From Bacillus sp. M6-12 (GTDB lineage: Bacteria; Bacillota; Bacilli; Bacillales; DSM-1321): a stretch of 64,000 bases of DNA. The notes beneath the pieces are model-generated. The model searched no databases, was not told the DNA's origin, and was given only the letters and a program-made list of their open reading frames with translations. The stretch's first letter is position 1, and the number at the start of each line of letters is the position of its first letter. This document shows positions 35,383 through 44,784 of this stretch, piece by piece. A program made the translations under genes and the position numbers. The stretch is taken from contig NZ_PGVF01000006.1 of NCBI RefSeq assembly GCF_002860285.1, positions 186,001 through 250,000 of the forward strand, written 5' to 3'.

Positions 35383-36428
35383 TGATGAATATTTTTATTA
35401 GAGCCGATGCTTCCATTGAAATGGGTACGGGCCATATCATGCGCTGTCTGACCTTGGCAGCCTTTTTAAAGGAAAAAGGTGCTGGCGTCCAGTTTATATG
35501 TGCCTCAACAATAGGCAATCTGATTGATTACATAAGTCAAGAAGGATATCAGGTACTTGTCATTCCTGAAAGCAATGATAAGTTGCTAGATGCCCTGAAT
35601 ACGATTGAGGCATTGAAGCATCTGAAAGCGGATTTGGTCATTGTTGACCATTATCAGATGGATTGGGTTTGGGAGGCCGAGGTCAGAGAAGCGGGCAACT
35701 TTAAGATAATGGTAATAGATGACCTTGCAGACAGAAACCATGACTGTGATTTACTGCTGGATCAAAATTACTTTAAGGCGTACGAAAAAAGGTATGATGA
35801 ACTGATGCCTAGCGAATGTAAAAAACTGCTTGGACCTAAATACCTTTTGCTTCGGCCGGAGTTTTATCAGGATACAGGAACAGCGCAAGGCATCAGTGCA
35901 ATTAAAAACATTTTAGTTTTTTATGGCGGATCCGATCCTACAAATGAAACATTAAAATTCTTGGAGAGTCTAAATTTTATAGATTTATCAAGCTTTAATG
36001 TACATGTTGTGGTGGGATTATCCAATGCAAATTTGGAATTAATTAAACAATTATGTGGAGAGAAAAATATAAACTTCTATGTCCAAATTAACTATATTTC
36101 TGAGTTAATGAGAAAAGCAGATCTGGCTCTGGGAGCTGGCGGCGTTACGATGTGGGAGCGTTGTTTTCTTGGATTGCCTTCCATTGTAACCATAGTCGCT
36201 GACAACCAGAAGGAGTCGACGGAAGCGGCGGCTGAATTTGGCGCGGTTTGGAACATTGGATGGCATGAGAATGTGCAAGTTCCTGATCTGGTCGAATCTT
36301 TGAATAGAGCACTGGATCGTCCTGAAGAACTTAAGAAAATGTCCATTAAAGCAAAACAATTAATGCAGTCGGACATGCAGTATAATATTCATCCTGTTGT
36401 TGAAGCGATTTTGGAGGTTTTAAAATAA
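35382..36428 (+). CDS. pseG: PseG, UDP-sugar hydrolase
   Basis: A 348-residue GT-B-fold hydrolase. The N-terminal loop RADASIEMGTGHIMRCLTL and LGAGGVTMWERCFLGLPSIV (~245-264) are diagnostic. PseG removes UDP from UDP-diNAc-altrose to give the free sugar. Start codons at 35379, 35382 and 35385 are all possible; 35382 gives the standard TGATG overlap with pseF. Confidence 0.9.
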   Translation: MMNIFIRADASIEMGTGHIMRCLTLAAFLKEKGAGVQFICASTIGNLIDYISQEGYQVLVIPESNDKLLDALNTIEALKHLKADLVIVDHYQMDWVWEAEVREAGNFKIMVIDDLADRNHDCDLLLDQNYFKAYEKRYDELMPSECKKLLGPKYLLLRPEFYQDTGTAQGISAIKNILVFYGGSDPTNETLKFLESLNFIDLSSFNVHVVVGLSNANLELIKQLCGEKNINFYVQINYISELMRKADLALGAGGVTMWERCFLGLPSIVTIVADNQKESTEAAAEFGAVWNIGWHENVQVPDLVESLNRALDRPEELKKMSIKAKQLMQSDMQYNIHPVVEAILEVLK

Positions 36429-37480
36429 TGACAGCTACAATTAACATAGAAGGCAAGTTAATAGGACCGGAACATAAGCCCTTCATCATTGCAGAAATGT
36501 CAGGCAATCATAATCAATCATTGGACAAGGCGCTGCAGATCGTCGAGGCTGCTGCGGCTGCCGGGGTAGATGCACTTAAACTGCAGACATATACAGCGGA
36601 TACGATGACATTGGATATTGATGAAGGTGAGTTTTTCATTGATAATCCAGACAGCTTATGGAAGGGCCAGTCTTTATACAAGTTATATCAGCAGGCATAC
36701 ACTCCTTGGGAATGGCATGAAGCTATTTTTACACGCTGCCGGGAGTTGGGGATTATTCCTTTTAGCTCCCCGTTTGATGAAACCGCGGTTGATTTTTTGG
36801 AGACATTAGGTGCTCCTTGTTACAAGATCGCTTCCTTTGAAAATATCGATATTCCCTTGATTGAAAAAGTGGCGGCAACCGGGAAACCTGTAATTATTTC
36901 TACTGGAATGGCTACGGTTGCGGAATTGGATGAAGCGGTGCGTACCGCCAGAAATGGCGGATGTAAAGATCTGATTCTATTAAAATGTACGAGCACCTAT
37001 CCTGCGTCACCTGAAAACTCGAACTTATTAACTCTTCCGCATATGAGAGATATGTTCCAATGTCAAGTGGGATTGTCCGATCATACGATGGGGATCGGGG
37101 TTGGTGTAGCCAGTGTTGTGCTAGGTGCAACAGTGATTGAAAAGCATTTTACGACTTCTCGTGCCGAGGGTGGAACGGATGCAGACTTCTCGATGGAGCC
37201 TGAAGAGATGAAGGCGCTTGTAACAGAAACAGAGAGGGCCTGGCAAAGTCTTGGTAAGATTACATATGGCCCGACGAAGGCTGAGCAGCCATCTTTAAAA
37301 GACCGCCGTTCCCTTTACGTGGTCAAGGATATTAGGGCTGGGGAGCTGCTTACAAGGGATAATATCCGAGCTATACGTCCTGGATTTGGACTGGCTCCCA
37401 AGCATCTTAAGAAAGTGCTGGGTATGACATCTAAAACAGATTTAAAAAAGGGAACTCCGTTATCATGGGATCTACTTTAA
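36428..37480 (+). CDS. pseI: PseI, pseudaminic acid synthase
   Basis: A 350-residue NeuB-family enzyme: TIM barrel (1-~285) plus C-terminal SAF/antifreeze-like domain (~290-350). The N-terminal AEMSGNHNQSLDKAL signature is the PseI form and argues against NeuB or LegI. KCTSTYPA, GLSDHT and IEKHFT are conserved. It condenses the hexose with phosphoenolpyruvate. It overlaps pseG by one base (TAATG) with SD GGAGG. Confidence 0.92.
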   Translation: MTATINIEGKLIGPEHKPFIIAEMSGNHNQSLDKALQIVEAAAAAGVDALKLQTYTADTMTLDIDEGEFFIDNPDSLWKGQSLYKLYQQAYTPWEWHEAIFTRCRELGIIPFSSPFDETAVDFLETLGAPCYKIASFENIDIPLIEKVAATGKPVIISTGMATVAELDEAVRTARNGGCKDLILLKCTSTYPASPENSNLLTLPHMRDMFQCQVGLSDHTMGIGVGVASVVLGATVIEKHFTTSRAEGGTDADFSMEPEEMKALVTETERAWQSLGKITYGPTKAEQPSLKDRRSLYVVKDIRAGELLTRDNIRAIRPGFGLAPKHLKKVLGMTSKTDLKKGTPLSWDLL

Positions 37481-37496
37481 AGGGGAGAGTCAGGAA

Positions 37497-38438
37497 ATGA
37501 ACATCTTATTAACCGGAGGAGCCGGCTTTATCGGACGGGCTGTTGCGAAACGCTTGCTTGCTGACGGCCATAAAGTGTGGATCCTTGATGATCTATCGAA
37601 TGGCAGGGAAGTGAATATAGAAGAATTTCGAGACCAGCTGGAGCAGTTCATTATGGGCGATATCAAAGATGAACAACTGCTGGAAAAGCTTTTTAATGAA
37701 TGTAATTTTGATATTTGTTATCACCTGGGTGCTTCTATCAATGTCCAGGATTCGATTGATGATCCAAGGACCACTTTTAACAATGATACTGTAGGAACTT
37801 TCTATATTTTGGAGCAATGCCGGAAGCATCAGGTCAAAGTGGTATTTATGAGCACATGCATGGTTTATGATCGTTGCCTGGATGAAAGTGGCATTTCCGA
37901 AACGCATCCAATCAAGCCTGCTTCCCCTTACGCAGGAGCCAAGATTGCGGCAGAAAATATGGTATTGTCTTATTATCACGCTTATGGCCTGCCAACTGTT
38001 GTCATCCGTCCTTTTAATACATATGGACCGTTCCAAAAGACAGGCGGAGAAGGCGGAGTTGTGGCAATCTTCATTAAAAAGAAGCTTGCCGGGGAAAAGT
38101 TGAGTATCTATGGTGAAGGTATTCAAACAAGGGATTTGCTGTATGTCGATGATTGTGCCGGTTTTGTTGTTCAGGCTGGTTATTCAGATAAGGTGAATGG
38201 GGAGATTGTCAACTCTGGCCTCGGCAGGGATATTTCAGTGAATGACTTGGCCCTGTTGGTAGTGAAAGATGAAAACCGGATTAAACATGTCGAACACATC
38301 CATCCGCAAAGCGAAATTCAAAAACTTTTATGTAATTATAACAAAGCGAACGAGCTGTTAGGCTGGAGTCCGAAGATAAGTTTAGAGGAAGGCATTAAAA
38401 GAACAGAAGATTGGATTAAAACGAGTCACCTGATTTAA
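37497..38438 (+). CDS. Extended SDR, nucleotide-sugar dehydratase/epimerase of the pse operon
   Basis: A 313-residue extended SDR with GGAGFIGRAVAK, MSTCMVYD, the YAGAK active-site pair (~143-147) and a VIRPFNTYGP stretch. It is not the inverting PseB type; that is the gene at 16525. In B. thuringiensis the PseB step has been reported to be split between two dehydratases, Pen and Pal; this protein may be the Pen-like partner (inference). A hairpin with a T run overlaps its stop codon. Confidence 0.72.
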   Translation: MNILLTGGAGFIGRAVAKRLLADGHKVWILDDLSNGREVNIEEFRDQLEQFIMGDIKDEQLLEKLFNECNFDICYHLGASINVQDSIDDPRTTFNNDTVGTFYILEQCRKHQVKVVFMSTCMVYDRCLDESGISETHPIKPASPYAGAKIAAENMVLSYYHAYGLPTVVIRPFNTYGPFQKTGGEGGVVAIFIKKKLAGEKLSIYGEGIQTRDLLYVDDCAGFVVQAGYSDKVNGEIVNSGLGRDISVNDLALLVVKDENRIKHVEHIHPQSEIQKLLCNYNKANELLGWSPKISLEEGIKRTEDWIKTSHLI

Positions 38439-38452
38439 TGGGTGGCTTTTTT
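38424..38452 (+). terminator. Possible attenuating terminator between the SDR gene and pseC
   Basis: AGTCACC / GGTGGCT, a 7-bp stem with one G-U pair, then six T, overlapping the end of the SDR gene and touching the pseC SD (AGGAGG). It could lower pseC expression or be partly read through. Confidence 0.5.
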
Positions 38453-38465
38453 AGGAGGAAGTCCG

Positions 38466-39647
38466 ATGACCTTAGCGATTTTTGGGGGGAAGCCTGTAAG
38501 GAATACTTTCTTATCTTATGGGCAGCAATGGATTGATGAAGAGGACATACAGGCGGTTGTTGATACACTAAAAAGCCCTTTTCTTACCCAGGGCCCTGCA
38601 ATTGAGAAATATGAAAAAGCGGTAGCTGAATACGCAGGAGCTAAATACGCGGTAGCATTTGCCAATGGGACAGCTGCTTTGCATGGTGCCTGCTATGCAG
38701 CCGGTATTGGAAATGGGGATGAAGTCGTCACTACTCCGATGACCTTTGTCGCTACTTCCAATAGCGTTTTGTATGTTGGTGGCAAGCCGGTTTTCGCTGA
38801 TATTGACAATCAGACTTATAATATTTCACCGGCAGCCATTGAAAGGGCTATCACCCGTAAAACGAAAGCTGTAATTGCAGTAGATTACACGGGCCAGCCT
38901 GCTGCCCTGCATGAAATTAAGGATATCTGTGCGCGGCTTAATTTGATTTTTATTGAAGATGCCGCCCATTCCCTGGGGGCTACGTACCGAAATGAAAAAG
39001 TTGGGTCACAGGCAGATATGACCATGTTCAGCTTCCATCCTGTGAAGCATATTACCACAGGAGAAGGGGGCATCATTGTCACCAATTCTCTGGAATATGC
39101 AGATAAACTTAGGCTGTTTCGTTCACACGGGGTTACAAGGGATAACTCGGATGAGGATAAAGGACCTTGGTATTATGAAATGGTTGATCTTGGCATGAAC
39201 TACCGAATGACCGATATCCAAGCGGAGTTAGGGATATCACAGCTAAGAAAAATCGATTCTTTCGTTAAGAGACGGCGAGATATCGCTGCTGCTTATAACG
39301 GCCAATTCCAATCTCTAAAGGAAGTTACGGTGCCCTATCAGGAGGCTGTTTCCGAATCCAGCTGGCATTTATATATGCTCCGTTTGAATTTAGATATGCT
39401 GAGAGTCGGCCGGAGAGAAATTTTTGAAGCATTGCGTGCAGAAAATATTGGAGTGCATGTGCATTATATTCCTGTATATTATCAGCCATATTACCGGGAG
39501 TTAGGTTATGGAAAAGGTTTATGCCCTGTAGCGGAAAAGTGGTACGAAGAGGCGTTGACCATCCCATTATTTCCAAAAATGACGGACCAGGACGTTGAAT
39601 CTGTTATTCAGGGGGTAACGAAGGTAATTAAATATTTTTCAAAGTGA
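38466..39647 (+). CDS. pseC: PseC, UDP-4-keto-sugar aminotransferase
   Basis: A 393-residue DegT-family PLP enzyme. Features are FANGTAALHGACYAAGI (~62), EDAAHSLGATYRNEKVG (~165), and the PLP lysine in SFHPVKHITTGEGG (~193). It makes UDP-4-amino-4,6-dideoxy-L-AltNAc. ATG 38466 lies seven bases after AGGAGG; the upstream in-frame GTG at 38442 is within the hairpin. Last gene of the operon. Confidence 0.9.
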   Translation: MTLAIFGGKPVRNTFLSYGQQWIDEEDIQAVVDTLKSPFLTQGPAIEKYEKAVAEYAGAKYAVAFANGTAALHGACYAAGIGNGDEVVTTPMTFVATSNSVLYVGGKPVFADIDNQTYNISPAAIERAITRKTKAVIAVDYTGQPAALHEIKDICARLNLIFIEDAAHSLGATYRNEKVGSQADMTMFSFHPVKHITTGEGGIIVTNSLEYADKLRLFRSHGVTRDNSDEDKGPWYYEMVDLGMNYRMTDIQAELGISQLRKIDSFVKRRRDIAAAYNGQFQSLKEVTVPYQEAVSESSWHLYMLRLNLDMLRVGRREIFEALRAENIGVHVHYIPVYYQPYYRELGYGKGLCPVAEKWYEEALTIPLFPKMTDQDVESVIQGVTKVIKYFSK

Positions 39648-39675
39648 AGCGTGGGGCTTTTTTCCACGCTTTTTT
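39647..39675 (+). terminator. Rho-independent terminator after pseC
   Basis: AAGCGTGG / CCACGCTT, 8-bp perfect stem with a T-rich loop and a T tail. Confidence 0.9.
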
Positions 39676-39696
39676 ACGTTGCAAGAAACTTCGTAT

Positions 39697-39723
39697 TAAA
39701 GAGTAACGGTTCATTTCCGATAT
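39697..39723 (+). promoter_or_regulatory. Sigma-D promoter of the flaG-fliD-fliS-fliT operon
   Basis: TAAA, 15 bases, then TCCGATAT (followed by AAC), near-perfect sigma-D consensus, 32 bases before the flaG ATG. Confidence 0.87.
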
Positions 39724-39755
39724 AACTCATAGGATACTATTAGGAGTTGTTCTAA

Positions 39756-40139
39756 ATGAAAATTGATGATATTTCTTCATCTGTATATTCGGGTAGTTTA
39801 CTTGTTAAAAAGAATGAAGAATCTGTAAAGGCAGAGCCGTCATCATTAGTTGAACAACAGCAAGAGAATCAACTTAGAAAGAATAATGATGAAAAAGAAG
39901 AAAAGAAAGAGTTGTCGAAAGAGGAAGCTGAACACGTTGTAAAAGGAATGAATGAGTTTTTAACACCAAAAATGACCTCTTTGAATTTCGAATTACATGA
40001 AAAACTAGATAGATATTATGTAGAAGTTGTCGATGTGGAAACAAAAAAAGTAATAAGAGAGATACCATCAAAAGAACTATTGGATGTATATGCCAAGATG
40101 ACGGAGTATTTAGGGCTGTTTATTGATAAAAAGCTGTAA
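39756..40139 (+). CDS. flaG: FlaG (YvyC)
   Basis: A 127-residue FlaG. The N-terminal ~65 residues are charged and probably disordered; the conserved domain follows (LNFELHEKLDRYYVEVVDVE, then VIREIPSKELLDVYAKM). FlaG affects filament length and stability. It is first in the filament-cap operon, 15 bases before fliD, as in B. subtilis. Confidence 0.9.
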   Translation: MKIDDISSSVYSGSLLVKKNEESVKAEPSSLVEQQQENQLRKNNDEKEEKKELSKEEAEHVVKGMNEFLTPKMTSLNFELHEKLDRYYVEVVDVETKKVIREIPSKELLDVYAKMTEYLGLFIDKKL

Positions 40140-40154
40140 TTTGGAGGTGTCTAA

Positions 40155-42065
40155 ATGGTAGAGTCTATTCGTTTTTCAGGTATGGCAAGTGGCATGGATA
40201 CACAGTCCATTGTTGACTCTTTGATGAAGGCGGAAAGAATGCCTTTAGATCGTATAAAGCAAAAAAAGCAAGTGCTGGAATGGCAGCGTGATGATTATCG
40301 GGAAATGAATAAGTTGTTAAAAGGTTTTGATACTTACATCTTCGATAATATTTACAAACAGTCAAAAATGCTAACGAGGAGTGCTACCTCTTCCAATACG
40401 GATTTTGTCACTGCAACTGCATCGGCTGAGGCAGGGAATGTGTCATATAAAATTGAGAATGTGACGTTAGCGACAGCTGCTAGGAGACAATCGGCTTCGG
40501 GTATCTCAAAGGATGCTAATATTGATGGCACTGTGACAACTACTGAAAAAATTGATCCAACGAAAAGTTTATGGTCTCAGAAAGGTAAGTTTGCAAACTC
40601 AATAACTTTCGTAGAGGATGCAGAATTTACTAACAACAGTTTTACTGTCCCAAAAGGTGGTGCAACTGAATTCCAATTGACTAAGGGAGCTATTTCTCAG
40701 TTACCAGCTGCGATTGATGTTAATAATGTTTCATATTCAGTAGTAGATGGTGCAATGCCAACCCCACCTCCATCAGATGGTGTTAAAAGAGTATATATAA
40801 ATAGTGATACTGGGAAAATGGTTTTCAGCGAACAGTTGCCTGAAGACAAAACTTTTAGTGTTAGTTTTAAACAAAATAATTTAGTATTTGATATTAAGAC
40901 ATTCAACGAAAGTGGAAGCCCTCAATATAAAAATTTTAAAATTGATGGAACAAATTCTCTGAATAAAATGTTTTCAACAATAAATTCAGCGGATGCAGGT
41001 GTTAATCTTTTCTACGATACTAGTTCAGATAAGGTAGTAGCAATGAGAACAGAAACAGGGAAATTTAATACTGCCGTTAGCGGGAAGGAAATGGGTTTTG
41101 TCGATGTGACTCGTGCTACTAATGGAAGCATAACGGAGAATGGTAACAATACATTTTTTACAAGTGTTTTGGGATTATCCGATACAGTAGAAGTACCAGG
41201 TTCGGATGCTAAATTTACTATAAATGGTTTGGAAACAACACGTAAATCCAACACATTTACTATGAATGATGTTACATTTACCTTGAAAAAAGCTTCAACG
41301 ACAGATTCAGCAACTATCAATGTCAAAACCGACACAGACTCCATCGTAAAAACAATTAAGGATTTCGTAGACAAATACAATGAATTAATCGGCAAGATTA
41401 ATGGTGAATTAACAGAAGAGCGGTTTACCACATTTACACCTTTGTCAGATGAACAAAAAGCCGGGATGAAAGAAAAAGAAATCGAACAATGGGAAGAAAA
41501 AGCGAAAAGCGGTATGTTGCGCCGTGATATGCTTTTGACAGGCGGTCTTTCTAAGATGCGCATGGATTTGTATTCAGAAGTTACTTCTAATGCCGTAACG
41601 CTAACAGATAAGAAATATAATCAGTTATCAGAAATTGGTATTAAAACAACTAAAGATCATTTAGAACGAGGAAAACTTGAGCTTGATGAGGATAAGTTAA
41701 AAGCTGCTATTGAAGATAACCCAGAGGCAGTGTACCAACTCTTTATGGCTGACGGGACTGTTGGGCCTGATGGAAAACCAGTTTATGCTGAAAGGGGTCT
41801 GGCCCGAAAGCTCCGTGACTCTATAGCTGAAACTATGGGGAAAATTGAAACTAAGGCAGGCAATACGTTTAAAACAGAACACAATTATTCTATGGGTAAA
41901 GACCTATTAAGAATGAAAGAAGATATTACTACTTTTGAAGATAGACTAAGATTGAGAGAAAAAAGGTATTGGGATCAATTTAATGCAATGGAAAGTGCCA
42001 TGCAGAAATTGAATAACCAATCTTCTCAGCTTATGGCTCAGTTGGGTGCAGGAAGTCAAGGATAA
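40155..42065 (+). CDS. fliD: FliD, filament cap protein
   Basis: A 636-residue FliD. The N-terminus SIRFSGMASGMDTQSIVDSL and DRIKQKKQVLEWQRDDYREM, and the coiled-coil C-terminus (FEDRLRLREKRYWDQFNAM, ending in SSQLMAQLGAGSQG) are conserved. B. subtilis FliD has 498 residues; the added length is in the central domain. SD GGAGGTG precedes the ATG. It caps the filament and folds in new flagellin. Confidence 0.94.
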   Translation: MVESIRFSGMASGMDTQSIVDSLMKAERMPLDRIKQKKQVLEWQRDDYREMNKLLKGFDTYIFDNIYKQSKMLTRSATSSNTDFVTATASAEAGNVSYKIENVTLATAARRQSASGISKDANIDGTVTTTEKIDPTKSLWSQKGKFANSITFVEDAEFTNNSFTVPKGGATEFQLTKGAISQLPAAIDVNNVSYSVVDGAMPTPPPSDGVKRVYINSDTGKMVFSEQLPEDKTFSVSFKQNNLVFDIKTFNESGSPQYKNFKIDGTNSLNKMFSTINSADAGVNLFYDTSSDKVVAMRTETGKFNTAVSGKEMGFVDVTRATNGSITENGNNTFFTSVLGLSDTVEVPGSDAKFTINGLETTRKSNTFTMNDVTFTLKKASTTDSATINVKTDTDSIVKTIKDFVDKYNELIGKINGELTEERFTTFTPLSDEQKAGMKEKEIEQWEEKAKSGMLRRDMLLTGGLSKMRMDLYSEVTSNAVTLTDKKYNQLSEIGIKTTKDHLERGKLELDEDKLKAAIEDNPEAVYQLFMADGTVGPDGKPVYAERGLARKLRDSIAETMGKIETKAGNTFKTEHNYSMGKDLLRMKEDITTFEDRLRLREKRYWDQFNAMESAMQKLNNQSSQLMAQLGAGSQG

Positions 42066-42096
42066 ATGAAATTTAATATAGAGGGTGAATGGTAAT

Positions 42097-42498
42097 ATGA
42101 GTATCAACCAACCATTTCAAACATATAAACAAAACTCAGTTAACACAGCACCGCCTGGAGAACTTACATTAATGTTATATAATGGTTGCCTGAAGTTCAT
42201 TAAACGAGGCAAATTGGCGATTCAGGAAAAAGATATTGAACAGCGTAACCTCAATTTGTTGAAAGCACAGAATATTATTCAGGAACTTATGGTTACATTG
42301 AATATGGATGTGGAAATATCAAAGAATTTAATCCAGCTATATGATTATCTTTATCGGAGGCTTATTGAAGCAAACACGAAAAATAGTATTGAGATTCTTG
42401 ATGAAGTTGAGGATTTTGTCACTCAGTTCAGGGACACATGGAAACAGGCGATGATAAACGCCAAAAAAGCTTCGGCTGCAGAAAGCGTATTGGTATAG
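42097..42498 (+). CDS. fliS: FliS, flagellin chaperone
   Basis: A 133-residue FliS in the standard fliD-fliS-fliT setting. PPGELTLMLYNGCLKFIKRG is the family signature. ATG 42097 follows GAGGGTGA; the GTG at 42085 is within the SD. It probably serves Hag, while the copy at 5696 may serve the large flagellin. Confidence 0.92.
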   Translation: MSINQPFQTYKQNSVNTAPPGELTLMLYNGCLKFIKRGKLAIQEKDIEQRNLNLLKAQNIIQELMVTLNMDVEISKNLIQLYDYLYRRLIEANTKNSIEILDEVEDFVTQFRDTWKQAMINAKKASAAESVLV

Positions 42499-42848
42499 TG
42501 GAACAATTGGAGCTATTTGTTAAGAAAACGGAACAACTGTTGTTATTGCTTGAAGATGAAAAGTCCTTCGCCGATAGGGAGCAATTTATCAGTCAGGTTA
42601 ATCAAATAATTGGTGAAAGAGACGATATTATTAATCATCTGCCTAGTCTAGCAACTCTTATAGATAATCAGGTGAGACAGGATATTTTACACAAGGAAAC
42701 CAGGATTAAGATATTAATATCGGGTTATTTTGATAAAATTAAGAACGATTTAAAAAAATTGCAGCTACAAAAAAGAAAGAATATCGCATACTCAAATCCA
42801 TATGGGAATTTGTCAGCTGATGGCATGTTTTTAGATAAAAAAAAGTAA
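42498..42848 (+). CDS. fliT: FliT-like flagellar chaperone
   Basis: A 116-residue helical protein in the fliT position. It starts at GTG 42498, overlapping the fliS stop by one base (TAGTG). Sequence similarity among FliT proteins is low; the call rests on size, helices (EQLELFVKKTEQLLLLLEDE) and position. FliT binds FliD before export. Confidence 0.78.
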   Translation: MEQLELFVKKTEQLLLLLEDEKSFADREQFISQVNQIIGERDDIINHLPSLATLIDNQVRQDILHKETRIKILISGYFDKIKNDLKKLQLQKRKNIAYSNPYGNLSADGMFLDKKK

Positions 42849-42865
42849 AGCTTGCCAATTGTCAT

Positions 42866-42899
42866 AAACCAGCATCTTAAAAAGAGATGACTGGTTTTT
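42866..42899 (+). terminator. Rho-independent terminator after fliT
   Basis: AAACCAGCATCT / AGATGACTGGTTT with a one-base bulge and T tail. Confidence 0.85.
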
Positions 42900-43050
42900 C
42901 TGCTTAAAAAATGGTTAGTGCCGAAAAAGCACAAAGTATGTTCTGAATTAGAAGACTTAAAAAATTTAAACATTTGACGATATTATCCCTATAAACCACT
43001 TTTTAGGAAATTGTATTTTAAAAGTGTGAGTGGTAAAGGAGGCGTCAAAA

Positions 43051-44700
43051 CTGAATAAAAACAGGATCTTTTCTTTTTTTATCCTATTACTTATAGGGTT
43101 AGGATTTTTCCATATAGAGAAAGCGGCAGCAAGTACAGTGATGAAGGGTTCCTTCGTGGATGCAACGTACGAGGATGTACGTATAGACGATGAAGTAACT
43201 GAGAAAAGGTTAAAGTCCATTACGATTAAGAATTCCCAAGGGAAGACAACTACTCTGCCAATTGACTTGAATGCTAGCTTTACTGTTGATACTATTCCTA
43301 CGACGATTGATGCTTTTAAGACTGGGATGGAAGTTGAGGCTGTTGTAGATCTCCGCAGGGTGAAGGCGCTGAGTGGAAAGTCGGGGGAGTATGCCGGGGA
43401 GCTTTCTGATGATAAGGAAGTTGAAAGCGGCATTGTGACCAAGATTGACCCAAATGGAAGATTCCTATCTATTAAATTAGATAATGGGAAATCGAAAACG
43501 TATAGTATCGATGGCGGGACAGAGGTATTTAAAGGGACGACTCTGGTTGATTTAAGCGTATTATTTGAGGGAGACCGGGTTAAGCTCTCTTTTTCAGAAT
43601 ATGATACGAGCTTTATTAGTTCCATAGAAGTTATCGCACAGGGGATTAAGATAGAAAATCTGCATAAGGCAACGATTTACCGTATTGATCCGGTGCGAAA
43701 TACGCTTATGGTGAAGAATGAGAAGGTGTTTCGGGACTGGAGATGGCAAAATAGAAGCGTTACCGGTTCTTATACATATTCAGCTAAAACACCTATATAT
43801 GTAGGAAATAAGCAGATTAGCAGGGATCGTATCCGCTTCTACGCTAACAATGAGGTTTATTTTGCAACTGTAAGCCAATACGGCAAGCAGGCGATACAGC
43901 GTATAGTAATCAAATCAAATTTTGAGCGTACATATTATGAACCTTTGCGTTCGGTTAATTTGAAGTACAGAACATTGGGGTTATGGAAGAGCGGTTCTAT
44001 TCCATTTCATAATGGAACGATCCTGATCCGAAACGGCAGACTAATAGATTCGAATAGTCTGGCTGCTTATGGTACTGCATTCGTGGTAACAGGCGGAGCC
44101 CAGAAAAGCCAGTATGCCAATATTATTCATGTTACAAACGATGGCTTCCAAAGTCCGAACTTAACTAATCATACCATTTATTTTGGGCAAATCAGCCAGG
44201 CTAATAACTATCAGCTTACGTTAAAAAATACAAAAAAATTAACGAATAACTTCTGGCAGGACAGCGCAGCAGCTGCTCTATCATTCAGTGATGATACAAT
44301 TGCTGTCAGGGATTTTAGTACGTCCACTTTATCGCTTGTCGCTAAAAATGAAATGGATAATCAAATAGGAAGCTACGGTTATTTCTATGTTTTTAATAAC
44401 ACAATCGTGGGAGCCCATATAATCGGAACAAGCAGCGCGCGGGCACAGCTTGTATCTGTCGGCCGGATTGATTTGGTATCTAAGGGTGCCGGAAATGTTG
44501 ATATGATAAAAGTCCGTAATGTAAGCCAGTGGCAAAACGGCGCCTGGGTTGAAGCTCCGTATATCTCAAGCATGAATATTGAGCAGGCTACAATTATTCG
44601 CGAAGGGAAGGTTATTACTCCTGAGGATCTGAATCCAGGCGAACGGGTCTACCTTCTGCATGAATCATTGGTAAAAGGCCGTGTCCTATTGGTTAATTAG
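43051..44700 (+). CDS. Secreted protein of unknown function, probable CTG start
   Basis: About 549 residues with a clear signal peptide (NKNRIFSFFILLLIGLGFFH, then cleavage after AAAS). AAAGGAGG (43035-43042) stands eight bases before a CTG at 43051; the only earlier in-frame start, GTG 43030, has no SD and would add residues before the signal. The mature part is beta-rich with repeated short units resembling VxxGxVxxIDPNGRxLxIKxxNGK, suggesting extracellular all-beta domains. No family was recognised. It is followed by two S-layer-homology proteins, so a cell-surface role is likely. Confidence 0.68.
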   Translation: MNKNRIFSFFILLLIGLGFFHIEKAAASTVMKGSFVDATYEDVRIDDEVTEKRLKSITIKNSQGKTTTLPIDLNASFTVDTIPTTIDAFKTGMEVEAVVDLRRVKALSGKSGEYAGELSDDKEVESGIVTKIDPNGRFLSIKLDNGKSKTYSIDGGTEVFKGTTLVDLSVLFEGDRVKLSFSEYDTSFISSIEVIAQGIKIENLHKATIYRIDPVRNTLMVKNEKVFRDWRWQNRSVTGSYTYSAKTPIYVGNKQISRDRIRFYANNEVYFATVSQYGKQAIQRIVIKSNFERTYYEPLRSVNLKYRTLGLWKSGSIPFHNGTILIRNGRLIDSNSLAAYGTAFVVTGGAQKSQYANIIHVTNDGFQSPNLTNHTIYFGQISQANNYQLTLKNTKKLTNNFWQDSAAAALSFSDDTIAVRDFSTSTLSLVAKNEMDNQIGSYGYFYVFNNTIVGAHIIGTSSARAQLVSVGRIDLVSKGAGNVDMIKVRNVSQWQNGAWVEAPYISSMNIEQATIIREGKVITPEDLNPGERVYLLHESLVKGRVLLVN

Positions 44701-44784
44701 ATTTCAGAATTGATCTGGTTTTTGAATATATTAAAACACCGGTTCCTAACGAATTTAGGAAGACACAAGATGAAAGGAACGAAC

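Noticed and set aside
37593..38126. 177-codon minus-strand open frame
   Set aside because: Antisense to a clear SDR gene, with no SD or recognisable motif.
41012..41563. 183-codon minus-strand open frame
   Set aside because: Antisense to fliD; no family features.
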